A stretch of 61,716 bases of DNA from NCBI GenBank assembly GCA_947470805.1, contig CANIVU010000048.1:1-61716 (forward strand), in the 5' to 3' direction. This document shows positions 44,080 to 53,953 of the stretch, one piece after another; positions within the stretch are counted from its first letter, which is position 1; the number at the start of each line of letters is the position of its first letter. Under the pieces are notes generated by a model that did not search any database, was not told where the DNA came from, and saw only the letters and a list, made by a program, of their open reading frames with translations. The DNA is from Acidobacteriota bacterium. GTDB lineage: Bacteria > Acidobacteriota > Terriglobia > Bryobacterales > Bryobacteraceae. The translations under genes were made by a program, and so were the position numbers.

Positions 44080-46246
44080 ATGAAACAGATTTGGATCGGC
44101 CTATTGCTTTCGGCGGCCACGGCCTGGTGTGACAGCGGAGCGAAGGAGTGGATTCGCACAAACGCCATTCCGCTGAAGACGGTGGAGGCTGGGCAGGGCT
44201 CTGATGACCTGCGTCCGATCGGGAAGATTGTCGGCGATGCGCGGATTGTCGCGCTTGGGGAGGCTACACACGGCACGCGGGAGTTCTTCCAGCTGAAGCA
44301 CCGGATGCTGGAGTTCCTGGTGCGGGAGAAGGGGTTCACGATCTTTTCAATTGAGGCCAACATGCCGGAGGCGTACCGGCTGAATGACTATGTGCTGGAG
44401 GGGAAGGGCGATCCGGCGGTGCTGTTGAAGGGCATGTACTTCTGGACCTGGGATACGGAGGAGGTGCTGGCGATGATCCGGTGGATGCGCGAGTACAACC
44501 GGACGGCGGAGAGGAAGGTGCAGTTCACGGGCTTCGATATGCAGACGCCGACGGTGGCGCTGGAGATTGTGGGGGACTATCTGCGTCCGCGCGATGCAGC
44601 GCTGGCGGGGCGGGTGGCTGAGTTGGCGGCGGATATTAAGAAGGCCGAGCGGGGCGGGCCACAGAACACGTTTGGCGTGGCAACAGTCAAGTTGGCGGGG
44701 AAAATGGTGGCGGGCAAGAAGGTCCGGTTGCGGGGCTGGATACGCACCGAAGAGGCGACAGGGCCTGCCCAATTGTGGATGCGAGCCGATGGCGCCGCAA
44801 ATAAGGTATTGACGTTTCAGAACCTGAGGAAGGCTCCGCCGACGGGGACCACGGCGTGGAAGGAGTATTCGATTGAAGCGACGATTCCGGCCAACGCGGA
44901 GTCGGTGTTTTTTGGCGGCACGTTCAGCGGCGGCGGTATGGCGTGGTTCGACGAACTGGTGCTGGAAACGGGGGGGGAGGCGGTGCCGGTGCCGGGAGTC
45001 AACCTCGACTTTGAGGCGCCGGCGCTAACCGGGATCTACACGGGAAACATTGGATATGAGGTGCGACTGGTGACGGACATCGTGCAGTCCGGCAAGCAGA
45101 GCCTGCGTATGCGGCGGACGGCGCCCCCCGCCGGCAGAAGGGAAGGGCCCGGCGGAACTGGCCAAGGAGTGGGGCAAGGTGCTGAAAACGATGGAAGGCC
45201 GGCCCGATGCAAAGGAGAAGACGGGAGCGTGGGCGGTGCAGAATGCGCGAGTGGTGCTGCAGGGGTTGGAGATGAATGTCAACATGGCGATGCGCGACCC
45301 CAGCATGGCGCGGAACGTGGAATGGATTGCAGAACAGAACCCGGGGGCGAAGATGGTGCTATGGGCGCACAACGGGCACGTGCAGACGGGGCAGGCGTTT
45401 CGCTCGATGGGGCAGGAGTTGCGGAAGTCGTTCGGCGACAAGATGGTGGTGTTCGGCTTTGGGTTTAACCGCGGGTCTTTTCAGGCAATTAAGCCGGGTG
45501 CAGGGTTGCAGGTGCACAAGGTGGGTCCGGCTCCAGAGGGGAGCCTGGATGCGTGGATGGCCGAAGCGGGTCCGGGGCTGTTCGCACTGGATCTGCGCAA
45601 CGCGCCGGAGGCGTTGCGGAAGCCTTTGGCGATGCGCAGTATCGGCTCTATGTATGCGGAGGAACAGGCGAGCGGCTATTTCGGGCGTTACGTGGCTCCG
45701 GCGATGTTTGACGCGCTGTTGTTTGTGGAGAACACGACCGCGGCGCGGGCGAACCCGAAGGAGAGGATTTTATCGAAAGCGGGGGATGGGGTGATGCGGG
45801 ATGTGACTTCGGGCGTTGCGCTGCGGCTGCCGGCGGGATGGGCGGAGGCGAGCGGCGGGCGATGGGGGGATCGCGAGACGACCCTTGTGCTCGATGGTCC
45901 GGCCGGGGCCCATGTGTCGCTGTACTATCGCGTGGCGGAGGCGCGGACGGAGCAGCAGGTGACGGCGTCGTTGGCGAAGTATGTGGCGCAGAAGACGGCA
46001 CAGCGCAAACTGGAGGGCCTGGCGGATTATGCGGTGCGGGAACCGAAGCGGCATACGGTGAATGGGTATCCGGCATTGAGTTGGACGGCGGATTTCACGG
46101 AGGGCGGGGCGAAGATGGCGGAAGTGGTGACGTATGTGGAGAGTCCGACGGCGACGGGGTTATTCTTTGCGCGGGGTGCGGCGGGAGAGGCGGAGGGGAA
46201 GCGGGCGCAGATTGATGGGCTGGCGGAAGGAGTGCGGCTGCCGTAG
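44080..46246 (+). pseudogene. erythromycin-esterase-like protein, single frameshift
   Basis: A hydrolase-fold gene of the EreA/EreC superfamily with a signal peptide (MKQIWIGLLLSAATAWC) and GGGGAG upstream. The first frame covers the N-terminal half with ARIVALGEATHGTREFF, FSIEANMPEAYRLNDYVLEG and QFTGFDMQTP, then an inserted carbohydrate-binding-like beta domain (about 205-330). The frame then breaks at a run of six C (45124-45129). In the next frame it continues as PAEGKGPAELAKEWGKVLKT to the second catalytic region MVLWAHNGHVQTGQ and a further C-terminal domain. Removing one C restores about 721 residues. Distant homologues in soil bacteria need not act on macrolides. Plus-strand G-richness differs from its surroundings. 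Confidence 0.85.
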
Positions 46247-46383
46247 GGTGGGTGGCGTGGCGGTGTTGGCGCTACGGGATACCGCTCCACCGTGAAAATG
46301 GGTTCCGTTGCAGGTCGCGATCGATGAAAACTGGAAGAAAGGGGCAGAGGTGATTGCCCCTATAGTGGGTGGGCGAATTGTAA

Positions 46384-46420
46384 AAGGCCCGCCGCTCCTT
46401 TGGGGGAGGCGGCGGGCCTT
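46384..46420 (-). terminator. terminator of TonB receptor
   Basis: A long GC-rich stem (AAGGCCCGCCGCTCC against its complement with one bulged G) is followed on the minus strand by TTTTACAATT. It lies 24 bp after the receptor stop. Confidence 0.85.
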
Positions 46421-46437
46421 GGTTGGTTACGTTGTTT

Positions 46438-46591
46438 CAGCGGATCAGAAGCTGAACCGCGCAGCGATCTGCAGAATACGCGGATCGCTGGTCGCTGTCG
46501 GCGCCAGGAAGTTGGTCACCCGCGTGAACTCCCGCGTGGTGGCGTTGTAGTTGTACGGCGTCTGCTGAATGGCGCTGAAGTTGGCGCGGTT
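46438..46591. repeat. 154-bp direct repeat, right copy
   Basis: Right copy of the repeat described at 43826-43979. It is the intact 3' end of the TonB receptor gene. The two copies differ at about 11 scattered positions, so the duplication is not recent. Confidence 0.9.
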
Positions 46592-49417
46592 CAATCCATT
46601 GAACGCCTCCCCCATCAGCCGCAGTTTCACACGCTCATTGCCCAGGAAGATGTCCTTGGAAACGCGCATGTCGACGCTGGCAAAGCCCGGCCCTTCGATC
46701 GTGTTCCGGCCAAAGCCCGGGGAGCGATCACTGAACCGGTTGCCATCGTTGTTCAGGTCGACGTTCGAACGCGCCGTCAGCCAACGGCCGGACTGCGCGC
46801 TCACAATCGCCGACAGCTGCCAGCCGCCCAGCAGCATCTTCGCCGCCGGGTGCTTCATGCCCTTGGCGAACGGCAGATCCCACACGCCGCTGCCCACGAA
46901 GCGGTGCGGCACGTTGGTGTCGCCCACGGCGCGGTCGGCATTGGGGTTCAGCGTGTCGAAGGCCACCTTGGCGTCGTCACCGGCGTTGCCCGGCACCACG
47001 GAGGTCTGGTCCGGCAGAGTATCGATCACCTTGGAGAAGGTGTAGTTGGCCAGCAACTGGAAGCCCTGCGCGAAGCGCTTCTGCACCTGCACGAAGCCGC
47101 CGTGGTAGATGGAGTCGCCACCGGAATCGAACAAGCTGATGCGGCCGAAGTTAGCGTAGGGCCGCGTGTTCGGCCGGCGATAGATTGTGATATTGGACCC
47201 ATCGACGAACTTCGCCGTTTCCGCCGCCAGCGGGAAGTGATTGATGTCGCGCGTGCGGCTGAGGTGCGTGCCGCGCACGCCCAGATAGCCGATCGTCAAG
47301 GCATAGTCCTTGCCCAGTTGCACTTCGTAGTTCATCGACACCTGGTGCGTCAGCGGCTGCACATAATCCGAGGCCACGGCGTAGATATCGGGCGTCCGGG
47401 CCAGGGCCGGGGGAGCGCTCAGAATCGCTGGGTAGATCGGAATCAGCGGCGCCTGCACGGCGTTCGTCCGGTTCAGCGTATAGGTCTGCACCTGGATGCC
47501 GTTCTGCGAATGCGCCGTGCCGATCAGGATGGATGCGGTGCGGCCATAGTACATACCGTAGCCGCCGCGGATGACCTGTTTGCCGCTGCTGCCCAGACGA
47601 TAGGCGAAGCCCATGCGGCCGGCCCAGTTGTTGGTGTCTTTGTTGATGCGGCTGGTATCGATGTTCAATGCAGCCAGCGACGGATCCGGGTTCTTCACCA
47701 GCGGCTGGGCATAGCTGAACAGGTCGTAGCGGCCGCCGTAGTTGAGCGTCAGCCGGTCGTTCACGCGCCAGGAGTCCTGCACGAAGAAGGCGACTTCGTT
47801 CGCGTTCGGATAGGTGGTGGCGCCATTGGTACCCGCGCCGGCGAAGCCCTGCGTGTAAGCCGACGCGCGTTTGTTGGCCCAGTCGGCCAGCGTGTCGAAG
47901 ACATACGCGCCGCTGAAGTTGCCGGGGAAGAAGTTCCCAATGCGTTCAAAGTTCAAATCCACGCCCATTTTGTAGGAGTGCTTGCCGCGGTTGTAGGTCA
48001 GCGAGTGGATGGTGTTCACCTTGTCCACGTTGGTGTAGCGCGGGCTAAAGCTGTTCCGGCCGATCGCGATCATGAGCGTGCCGTTCTGGCGGATCTGGGC
48101 TTCGGGCTTGTCGCTGTTGGCCGCGCCGGGGGCGTCGTCACGCAGGTAGATGAACCGCGCGTCGTAGACCATGGAACTGCCGATCACCTTGGTGTACTGC
48201 GCCGCCAGATTATCGGTGTAGTTGCTGCTGTTGCCGGTGCGTTCGCTGGCCGACTGGTTGCCCGCGTTTTCGAAGTTCTTGCCGTCGAAACGATGGTTGT
48301 TGTACCGGACATTGAAGAACTGCGTGGGCGAGATGTTGTAGTCGATCCGCACGGTGTGAATCGTATTTTCAAACCCGGTGGTGTAGGGCGTCTGGTATTG
48401 ACGCAGTTCGTTCGCCGCCTGCTGCGAGACGGCGTCGCCGGGCACCGCGATCGGATAGAAGACCGGGTTCGGAAGCGTGTTGCGCTGGGCTTCGTAGTTG
48501 TAGAAGAAGAACAGCTTGTTCTTCCCGTTGAAGCCACCCGGCGCCACCACCGGACCGCCCAGATTGGCGCCGTACTGGTTGAAGTGGTAGGGCTGCTTGA
48601 TGATGCCGCGCGAGTTGTTGAAGAACGTGTTGGCGTTCATCGCCTTATCGCGGAAGAACCAGAAGACGTTGCCGTGGTAGTCGTTCGTACCGCTCTTGGT
48701 GACGACGTTCACAACGCCCGCGCCCGCGCGCCCGGTTTCGGCAGCGTAGCCGGAAGTGTTCACCTGGAACTCCTGCACGGCTTCCTGCGAGAAGGAGTAG
48801 GGATTGCGCGTCCCGGCGCGGCCGGCGCTCTGGCCGAAGAAGGTATTGTTGGAATCCCCGCCATCGACGAGGAGCGAGTTCGACGTGCCCCGCTGGCCGC
48901 CGAAGGATAGGTCGCCGCCGCGCGGATCGCGCGTCACGCCCGGCGTCAGCGTCACAAAGTCCAGGAAGTTGCGCCCGTTAATCGGCAGTTCCCGCACAGC
49001 CCTTTCGTTCACCGCGGTCGAGGTCTGCGACCGGGCCGTTTCCACCACCGGCACCTCGGCCGAAACGCTCACCGTCTCCTGCGTCCCGCCTACTTCCAAC
49101 TTCACATCGAAGGTGGCCACGGCGCCAATCGCCAGCAGAATTCCCGTGCGGCGGGCGGTCTTGAAGCCTTTGGCTTCGACCGACAGGTCATAGGTGCCGA
49201 CCGGCAGGCGGCCGAAGTTATAGAGGCCCGCATCGGAGCTTTCAATCGAACGAACCAACCCCGTGCCTGCATTGGTCACGGTCAATTTCGCGGCGGTAAC
49301 GATGGCGCCATAAGGATCAGTAACGGTTCCATTCAATGAGGCGCCGCCCACTTCGGACTGCGCGAATGCAATGGAACTAATCAAAAACGCTAAGAGTAAA
49401 TTACCCCAAAGGTTCAT
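46445..49417 (-). CDS. TonB-dependent receptor with carboxypeptidase-regulatory domain
   Basis: A 990-residue outer-membrane receptor. A signal peptide (MNLWGNLLLAFLISSIAFAQ) precedes the regulatory-like domain (GGASLNGTVTDPYGAIVTAA). The plug shows ELPINGRNFLDFVTLTPGV, VQEFQVNTSGYAAETGRAG and VNVVTKSGTNDYHGNVFWFF, and the barrel ends ILQIAARFSF with the terminal Phe expected for BAM recognition. The ATG at 49417 is chosen because it starts the signal peptide; the frame is open further upstream but unrelated. A TACGAT hexamer lies 5 nt before it. It is divergent from the MPN-like paralogue B, 82 bp away. Confidence 0.92.
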   Translation of the reverse strand: MNLWGNLLLAFLISSIAFAQSEVGGASLNGTVTDPYGAIVTAAKLTVTNAGTGLVRSIESSDAGLYNFGRLPVGTYDLSVEAKGFKTARRTGILLAIGAVATFDVKLEVGGTQETVSVSAEVPVVETARSQTSTAVNERAVRELPINGRNFLDFVTLTPGVTRDPRGGDLSFGGQRGTSNSLLVDGGDSNNTFFGQSAGRAGTRNPYSFSQEAVQEFQVNTSGYAAETGRAGAGVVNVVTKSGTNDYHGNVFWFFRDKAMNANTFFNNSRGIIKQPYHFNQYGANLGGPVVAPGGFNGKNKLFFFYNYEAQRNTLPNPVFYPIAVPGDAVSQQAANELRQYQTPYTTGFENTIHTVRIDYNISPTQFFNVRYNNHRFDGKNFENAGNQSASERTGNSSNYTDNLAAQYTKVIGSSMVYDARFIYLRDDAPGAANSDKPEAQIRQNGTLMIAIGRNSFSPRYTNVDKVNTIHSLTYNRGKHSYKMGVDLNFERIGNFFPGNFSGAYVFDTLADWANKRASAYTQGFAGAGTNGATTYPNANEVAFFVQDSWRVNDRLTLNYGGRYDLFSYAQPLVKNPDPSLAALNIDTSRINKDTNNWAGRMGFAYRLGSSGKQVIRGGYGMYYGRTASILIGTAHSQNGIQVQTYTLNRTNAVQAPLIPIYPAILSAPPALARTPDIYAVASDYVQPLTHQVSMNYEVQLGKDYALTIGYLGVRGTHLSRTRDINHFPLAAETAKFVDGSNITIYRRPNTRPYANFGRISLFDSGGDSIYHGGFVQVQKRFAQGFQLLANYTFSKVIDTLPDQTSVVPGNAGDDAKVAFDTLNPNADRAVGDTNVPHRFVGSGVWDLPFAKGMKHPAAKMLLGGWQLSAIVSAQSGRWLTARSNVDLNNDGNRFSDRSPGFGRNTIEGPGFASVDMRVSKDIFLGNERVKLRLMGEAFNGLNRANFSAIQQTPYNYNATTREFTRVTNFLAPTATSDPRILQIAARFSF

Positions 49418-49499
49418 AACCCATCGTATCGAAGTCGGTGCGCGACTTTCATGACAGTCAATTGGCAGTCCAGTTGCACCTCTCGAAAAGAGGGATATT

Positions 49500-50402
49500 A
49501 TGCGTCCGAAGGCGGTAAATTCTACGCAAAACACGGTGGATATCCACCCATATGTACAGGGCCGGCTACGTGCCATCCCTCGCCAGGAGGAGTCCGGCGG
49601 TATCCTGCTGGGGTCGTCGGAAAACGGCGTTACCCACATCACTGGCTTCAAACGCGTACAGCCGAACGCGCTGCGCCAGGCAGCCGATGCCGCAGGTCCC
49701 GCGCTGGCCGGCTTCTTCCGGCTGCAAACGCCCGACGCCCCCACGCTCCGCGCTTCGGAGATCGAACTCTGCCGCCAAACCCAGCCGCTGTTTCTGCTGC
49801 TCAACGCCGTCAACGGCGCGGCTAGCGACGCCCTGGTCTGCCGCCCCACCACCGATGGCCGCGCCACCAGCGAAGCGCTCTCGCTCACTACGCCGCAACA
49901 GGTACCGCCAGCCCCCGTCCCTGGAGTTCGCACCGCGTCCGGCCGGCTTCCCTGGCTGACGCTCACTCTGATCGCCGTCATCGCCGCCTCCGGAGGCTTT
50001 TACTATTCGCACTCAGCCCGGCCCGCACCGCAACTCACCCTGGACGTCCAATCCCGTTCCGGCGAACTCGCCGCCACCTGGCAGCAGACCGGTATCGCCG
50101 CGCAACCGCTGCAGTCCGCCGCGCTCACAATTCAGGACGGCGAAAGCGAACAGACCATGGACTTGACCCCCAACTTCACACCCCAGGGCCGAGTCGTGCT
50201 GCGCCCGCGCAACAGCACCATCGCCGTCACCCTGAACGTGCAGTACACCGGTGGCCCGCGCCTGACCCGGTCAACCACCTACGTCGGCTTCGCGCCTGTG
50301 ATTGCCCAACCGCCGCCGCAAGACACTGGTCTGCGAGCAGAAGTCGCCAACCTGCGCAAACGGAATAAAGAACTCCTGGACGCCGTGACCGCTATGAGAT
50401 AA
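49500..50402 (+). CDS. membrane protein with inactive JAMM/MPN-like domain, paralogue B
   Basis: A 300-residue paralogue of the gene at 42905, with the same three parts. The cytoplasmic domain (about 12-125) has DIHPYVQGRLR, RQEESGGILLG, HITGFKRVQ and GFFRLQTPDAP. The membrane helix (about 150-167) is LPWLTLTLIAVIAASGG, and the outer beta domain runs from about 175 to 265. A short coiled-coil-like tail (LRAEVANLRKRNKELLDAV) is unique to this copy. The JAMM metal ligands are again missing (R-x-Q at the H-x-H position). GAGGG lies 6 nt before the ATG. It converges on a TonB receptor gene across a shared terminator. Function unknown. Confidence 0.78.
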   Translation: MRPKAVNSTQNTVDIHPYVQGRLRAIPRQEESGGILLGSSENGVTHITGFKRVQPNALRQAADAAGPALAGFFRLQTPDAPTLRASEIELCRQTQPLFLLLNAVNGAASDALVCRPTTDGRATSEALSLTTPQQVPPAPVPGVRTASGRLPWLTLTLIAVIAASGGFYYSHSARPAPQLTLDVQSRSGELAATWQQTGIAAQPLQSAALTIQDGESEQTMDLTPNFTPQGRVVLRPRNSTIAVTLNVQYTGGPRLTRSTTYVGFAPVIAQPPPQDTGLRAEVANLRKRNKELLDAVTAMR

Positions 50403-50415
50403 CACTTTGAGCAAT

Positions 50416-50446
50416 AAAAAAAGGCCTCCCGAAGGAGGCCCTTTTT
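50416..50446. terminator. bidirectional intrinsic terminator
   Basis: A perfect stem GGCCTCC/GGAGGCC with a CGAA loop (50423-50440) is flanked by A7 on the left and T5 on the right. It lies between two convergent stop codons (50402 and 50462) and serves both strands. Confidence 0.93.
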
Positions 50447-50461
50447 ATTGCCAACGAAGGA

Positions 50462-53400
50462 TCAGAACTGCAGCCGTAAACCCAGCTGCACGTTCCTGGC
50501 CCCGATGTTGGTTGTACCGGTTACTTTGCCGAAGTTCGGATCGTTGAACGTGGTGTTCGCGCGGCCGAACTGCGGGGTGTTGGTGAAGTTGAACATCTCG
50601 GCGCGGAACTGCGCTTTGATGTGTTCCATGAACCGGAAGTTTTTCAGGATGGCCACATCGGCGTGGTTGGTCGGGCCGAAGCGGATGTTGGGGATCCACC
50701 GCGGCGCGTTGCCCATCTGGTAGGTGGACGGCGCCGTGAAGGCCGAGGTGTTGAACCAGCGGTCGGGCGTCGGGTTTTCAATCGCCGCCGTCTTCAGGTC
50801 CGCGACGTTCGGCCGCTGCACCTGCACGCCGTAGTTACCCAGCGTGTTGGGCGACGTGAAGCCGAGCGGCAAACCGCTGCCGAAACGGATGATGGACGAC
50901 ACCTGCCAGCCACCCACAATGGCGTTGGCCACCGGGTGCATGTCGGCGCCGAACTTGCGACCTTTGCCCACCGGGAGTTCGTAGACCAGCGCGTTGACGA
51001 AGCTCTGCGGGAGATCGTGCGCGCTGATGGAACGGTCGGCCTTCAGGTCGTAGTAGTTGCGGGGCGCATCGCCCACTTCCCAGCCCTGCCATTCGCTGGC
51101 GTTGTCGATGGCCTTGGACCATTGATAGGTCGTCAGCAAGTTCAAGCCACCGGAGATCTGCCAGTTGTAGCGCAGCACCAGAGCGTTGAACGAGGAGCTC
51201 GCGCCAACGGCGTCAGCCGACAGGTTGACAGCGGTGAACTGCGGATGCGGACGCAGCAAACGCTGTTGCGGAACGGTGCGGCCGCTCAGCACGCCGGTGG
51301 GAATGACGCCGAAGAAGGGGTTCGTGACCGCGGCATCCAGCCCGGCGCCCAGGCTGAAGTACTTCGGATCCAGCTGGTTGGCCTGCTGGCCGGTGCCGAA
51401 GAGCAGCTTGCGGCCCTGCGAACCGGTGTAGCCCACTTCGAGCACCATGCCCTTGCTCAGCTCGAACTGGAAGTCGGCGGAGAAGTTCTGCACGTAGCTC
51501 AGCGGGTGATACGCGGAAAGTGCGTTCACCGCGTCGCCGGTCTGCGTCAGCAATCCACGTGTTGATCCGATCGGCTGCGACAGTCCCTGCGGGAACGGAT
51601 TGCTCAACAGCGCCGAGCGGTTGGGGTTGATGCCGTCGCCGCCCACCGTGGAAACCCACGTGGTCGTCGTCGCAAACCCGTCGCGCGTGCCGCCGCCCGT
51701 CTGCGGGTAGAAGATCCCGTAGCCGCCGCGGAACACCAGGCGATCCGTGATCTTGTACGCCATGCCGAAGCGCGGCGCCAGGTTCACCTTGTCCGTCTGC
51801 CACGCGCCGCGGTTGTTGGTGTCGTTGAACACCAAACCACCCTTGAGCGGCAGGCCTGTCTGCTGCGCCAGGGGACTGGCGATCGTGAAGTCGAAGTTGT
51901 TCTGCCGGTTGTAGCGTTCCGTACGCGCCTGCTGCAGTTCGTAGCGTAAGCCCATGTGCAACGTCAACCGCCGGTTCACCCGCCACGAATCCTGGAAGTA
52001 CAAGCCGTGGTACATGGCCGTCACCGCGGTAGCGGCGCCGATGGGCGCGCTGCCGCTGGCGCCGGTGCCGAGCAGGAAGGAGGCCAGTGCGTCACCCGAA
52101 GTGGACGACGTCTGTCCCGCCACCGGGCCCGACGTCAAGCCGCGATCAAAGGAAAAAGTGGGCGTGTTGAAATCCGTGTTGTTCAACCGCGCCAGTTCCG
52201 TGATCCATCCAAACTTCAAGCTGTGGGAACCCTGTTCTTTCGAAAAGTTTGCCTGTAGGTTATGCGTCTCGCGCGGCGCGTTCAGCCACCGGCGATTGTT
52301 CAGGCCCGTATAGTTCTGGAACGAAAAGCCCGGGTAGGTCTGCGCCTGCCACTGGCCCACCGTCGCCGCCGAAAAACCAAGGGCCGTGCCGTTCAAGCCT
52401 TGCGACGGCGAGATCTGATTCTCGCGCCACCGGCCGGAGCCGAGCAGGATGTTGATGACCCAGGTCGGCGTCGGCGTCAGGGTCGTGCCGATCACCACCT
52501 GGTGGCGGGGATTGACGTCGGAGAAGTTCGTGTCGGCGCCATTGCCAAAGAACTTCGGCGCCACGTTTTCCTGCCACGCTTTGGTCATGCGGCCAAACAT
52601 GGTCATCTTTTCGTTGCGCGCCCAATCGATGCGCAGGTCCACGCGATCATTGGTGGTCACAGTTTTGCCCGCGGCGGCGAAGTTCAGAGCATTCGTCACA
52701 GGGGTTCCCGGCGTGTTGGCTTGCGGGAACAACTGCATCACCTTGGTCGCAACCGGGTCGAACATCGACGACGGAATCTTGTTCCCCGCAAACGGAGTGC
52801 GGACAAACCCCGCTCCGGCAGGATTGGGCACCGTGCTGAACGGATCGAAGATCGGCGACAAAACGCCGGCCGCGTTGCGCGTTTCGGAGAAGTCCCCGCT
52901 ACGCTGCAACGACGTGGGCACGTTGGTGATCGTCGTGCCCGGGTTACCTTCGCGGCGGCCCTCATAGGCGGTGAAGAAGAACAGCTTTTTCTCTTTCCAG
53001 ATCGGACCGGCGAACGTGCCGCCGAACTGGTTGCGCTGGAAGCTCGGCCGCTTGATACCGGACCGGTTATTGGCCCAAGTATTGGCGTCCAGATTGTTGT
53101 TGCGCAGGAAGTCGTACACCGAACCGTGGAACGAGTTGGACCCGCCCTTGGTGATCATATTCACCGCGCCGCCGTCGGACTTGCCGAACTGCGCGTCGAA
53201 CTGGTTACGCTGAATGTTCATTTCCTGCACGGAGTCCACCGAAGGCGAAGCAATCAGCCCGCCCCAGTCAACAGCCGATGCCGGCACGCCGTCGATCAGC
53301 GTCAGCCCCGCCTGCCCACGGCCGCCGTTCATCGAAAAGCGGTTGTGGTTCTGGTCCTGCGTGGCCTGGGAGATACCCGTGCGCACGGCGATGACGCCCG

Positions 53401-53869
53401 CGTTCACGTGAACAAGCTGGAACGGGTTGCGCGCGTTGGTCGGCAGGTCCAGCATCGCCTGCTGGTCCAGCGTCACCGCGCGGTTGGCCGTCTGGGTATC
53501 GAGCAGCGTAACCGCCGCCGCCACTTCCACCGTCTGGTTCACTTCACCGAGTTGCATGGTGAAATTCAATTCCAACGTCTGGTTCACGCGCAGAGCGGCG
53601 CCTGTCTGGATACTCTTCCGGAAGCCGCGGCTTTCGACGCTGACTTCATAGGCGCCCGGAGGCAGTTGCGAAAACACGAACAGTCCGTCGAAGCCGGTGG
53701 CTACCTGACGGCTGTCTCCGGTGGCTTCATTCCGCGCGCGAACATTCGCGCCGGGAATCGTTGCGGCATTGGGGTCAGTCACAACGCCGGAAATGGTTCC
53801 GGTAAACGTTTGCGACAAAAGCAAGGGCAGAGCGAGGATTGACAGTGCAATCGCCTTGAGTATCTTCAT
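50462..53869 (-). CDS. TonB-dependent receptor with carboxypeptidase-regulatory domain
   Basis: An 1135-residue outer-membrane receptor. A signal peptide (about 1-20, LSILALPLLLSQ) precedes the regulatory domain (GTISGVVTDPNAATIPGANV). The plug has DLPTNARNPFQLVHVNAGV, INRQ-type VQEMNIQRNQFDAQFGKSD and VNMITKGGSNSFHGSVYDFL. The barrel ends NVQLGLRLQF with a terminal Phe. It differs clearly from the receptor at 46445, so it is an older paralogue. The 5' region between 53869 and the divergent gene at 53966 has TACGAT about 20 nt before the start. Ligand unknown. Confidence 0.92.
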   Translation of the reverse strand: MKILKAIALSILALPLLLSQTFTGTISGVVTDPNAATIPGANVRARNEATGDSRQVATGFDGLFVFSQLPPGAYEVSVESRGFRKSIQTGAALRVNQTLELNFTMQLGEVNQTVEVAAAVTLLDTQTANRAVTLDQQAMLDLPTNARNPFQLVHVNAGVIAVRTGISQATQDQNHNRFSMNGGRGQAGLTLIDGVPASAVDWGGLIASPSVDSVQEMNIQRNQFDAQFGKSDGGAVNMITKGGSNSFHGSVYDFLRNNNLDANTWANNRSGIKRPSFQRNQFGGTFAGPIWKEKKLFFFTAYEGRREGNPGTTITNVPTSLQRSGDFSETRNAAGVLSPIFDPFSTVPNPAGAGFVRTPFAGNKIPSSMFDPVATKVMQLFPQANTPGTPVTNALNFAAAGKTVTTNDRVDLRIDWARNEKMTMFGRMTKAWQENVAPKFFGNGADTNFSDVNPRHQVVIGTTLTPTPTWVINILLGSGRWRENQISPSQGLNGTALGFSAATVGQWQAQTYPGFSFQNYTGLNNRRWLNAPRETHNLQANFSKEQGSHSLKFGWITELARLNNTDFNTPTFSFDRGLTSGPVAGQTSSTSGDALASFLLGTGASGSAPIGAATAVTAMYHGLYFQDSWRVNRRLTLHMGLRYELQQARTERYNRQNNFDFTIASPLAQQTGLPLKGGLVFNDTNNRGAWQTDKVNLAPRFGMAYKITDRLVFRGGYGIFYPQTGGGTRDGFATTTTWVSTVGGDGINPNRSALLSNPFPQGLSQPIGSTRGLLTQTGDAVNALSAYHPLSYVQNFSADFQFELSKGMVLEVGYTGSQGRKLLFGTGQQANQLDPKYFSLGAGLDAAVTNPFFGVIPTGVLSGRTVPQQRLLRPHPQFTAVNLSADAVGASSSFNALVLRYNWQISGGLNLLTTYQWSKAIDNASEWQGWEVGDAPRNYYDLKADRSISAHDLPQSFVNALVYELPVGKGRKFGADMHPVANAIVGGWQVSSIIRFGSGLPLGFTSPNTLGNYGVQVQRPNVADLKTAAIENPTPDRWFNTSAFTAPSTYQMGNAPRWIPNIRFGPTNHADVAILKNFRFMEHIKAQFRAEMFNFTNTPQFGRANTTFNDPNFGKVTGTTNIGARNVQLGLRLQF

Positions 53870-53953
53870 GGTGGTAAGACCCCGGCCTAATCGTATAGGC
53901 GGCTGGGTCTGGCGATTGTATCAAAATGTTTCAGTGGTTCAGTGTGGTCATGA

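Noticed and set aside
43826-46591. The esterase segment as a classical insertion sequence or composite transposon
   Set aside because: No transposase, no terminal inverted repeats and no short target duplications are visible; the flanking repeats are receptor-coding sequence.
46400-48910. 836-codon open frame antisense to the TonB receptor
   Set aside because: No signal peptide or domain; it is a mirror of a barrel-coding strand and crosses the receptor's terminator.
52262-53842. 526-codon open frame antisense to the second TonB receptor
   Set aside because: Basic, motif-free translation; the sense strand has plug and barrel signatures throughout.
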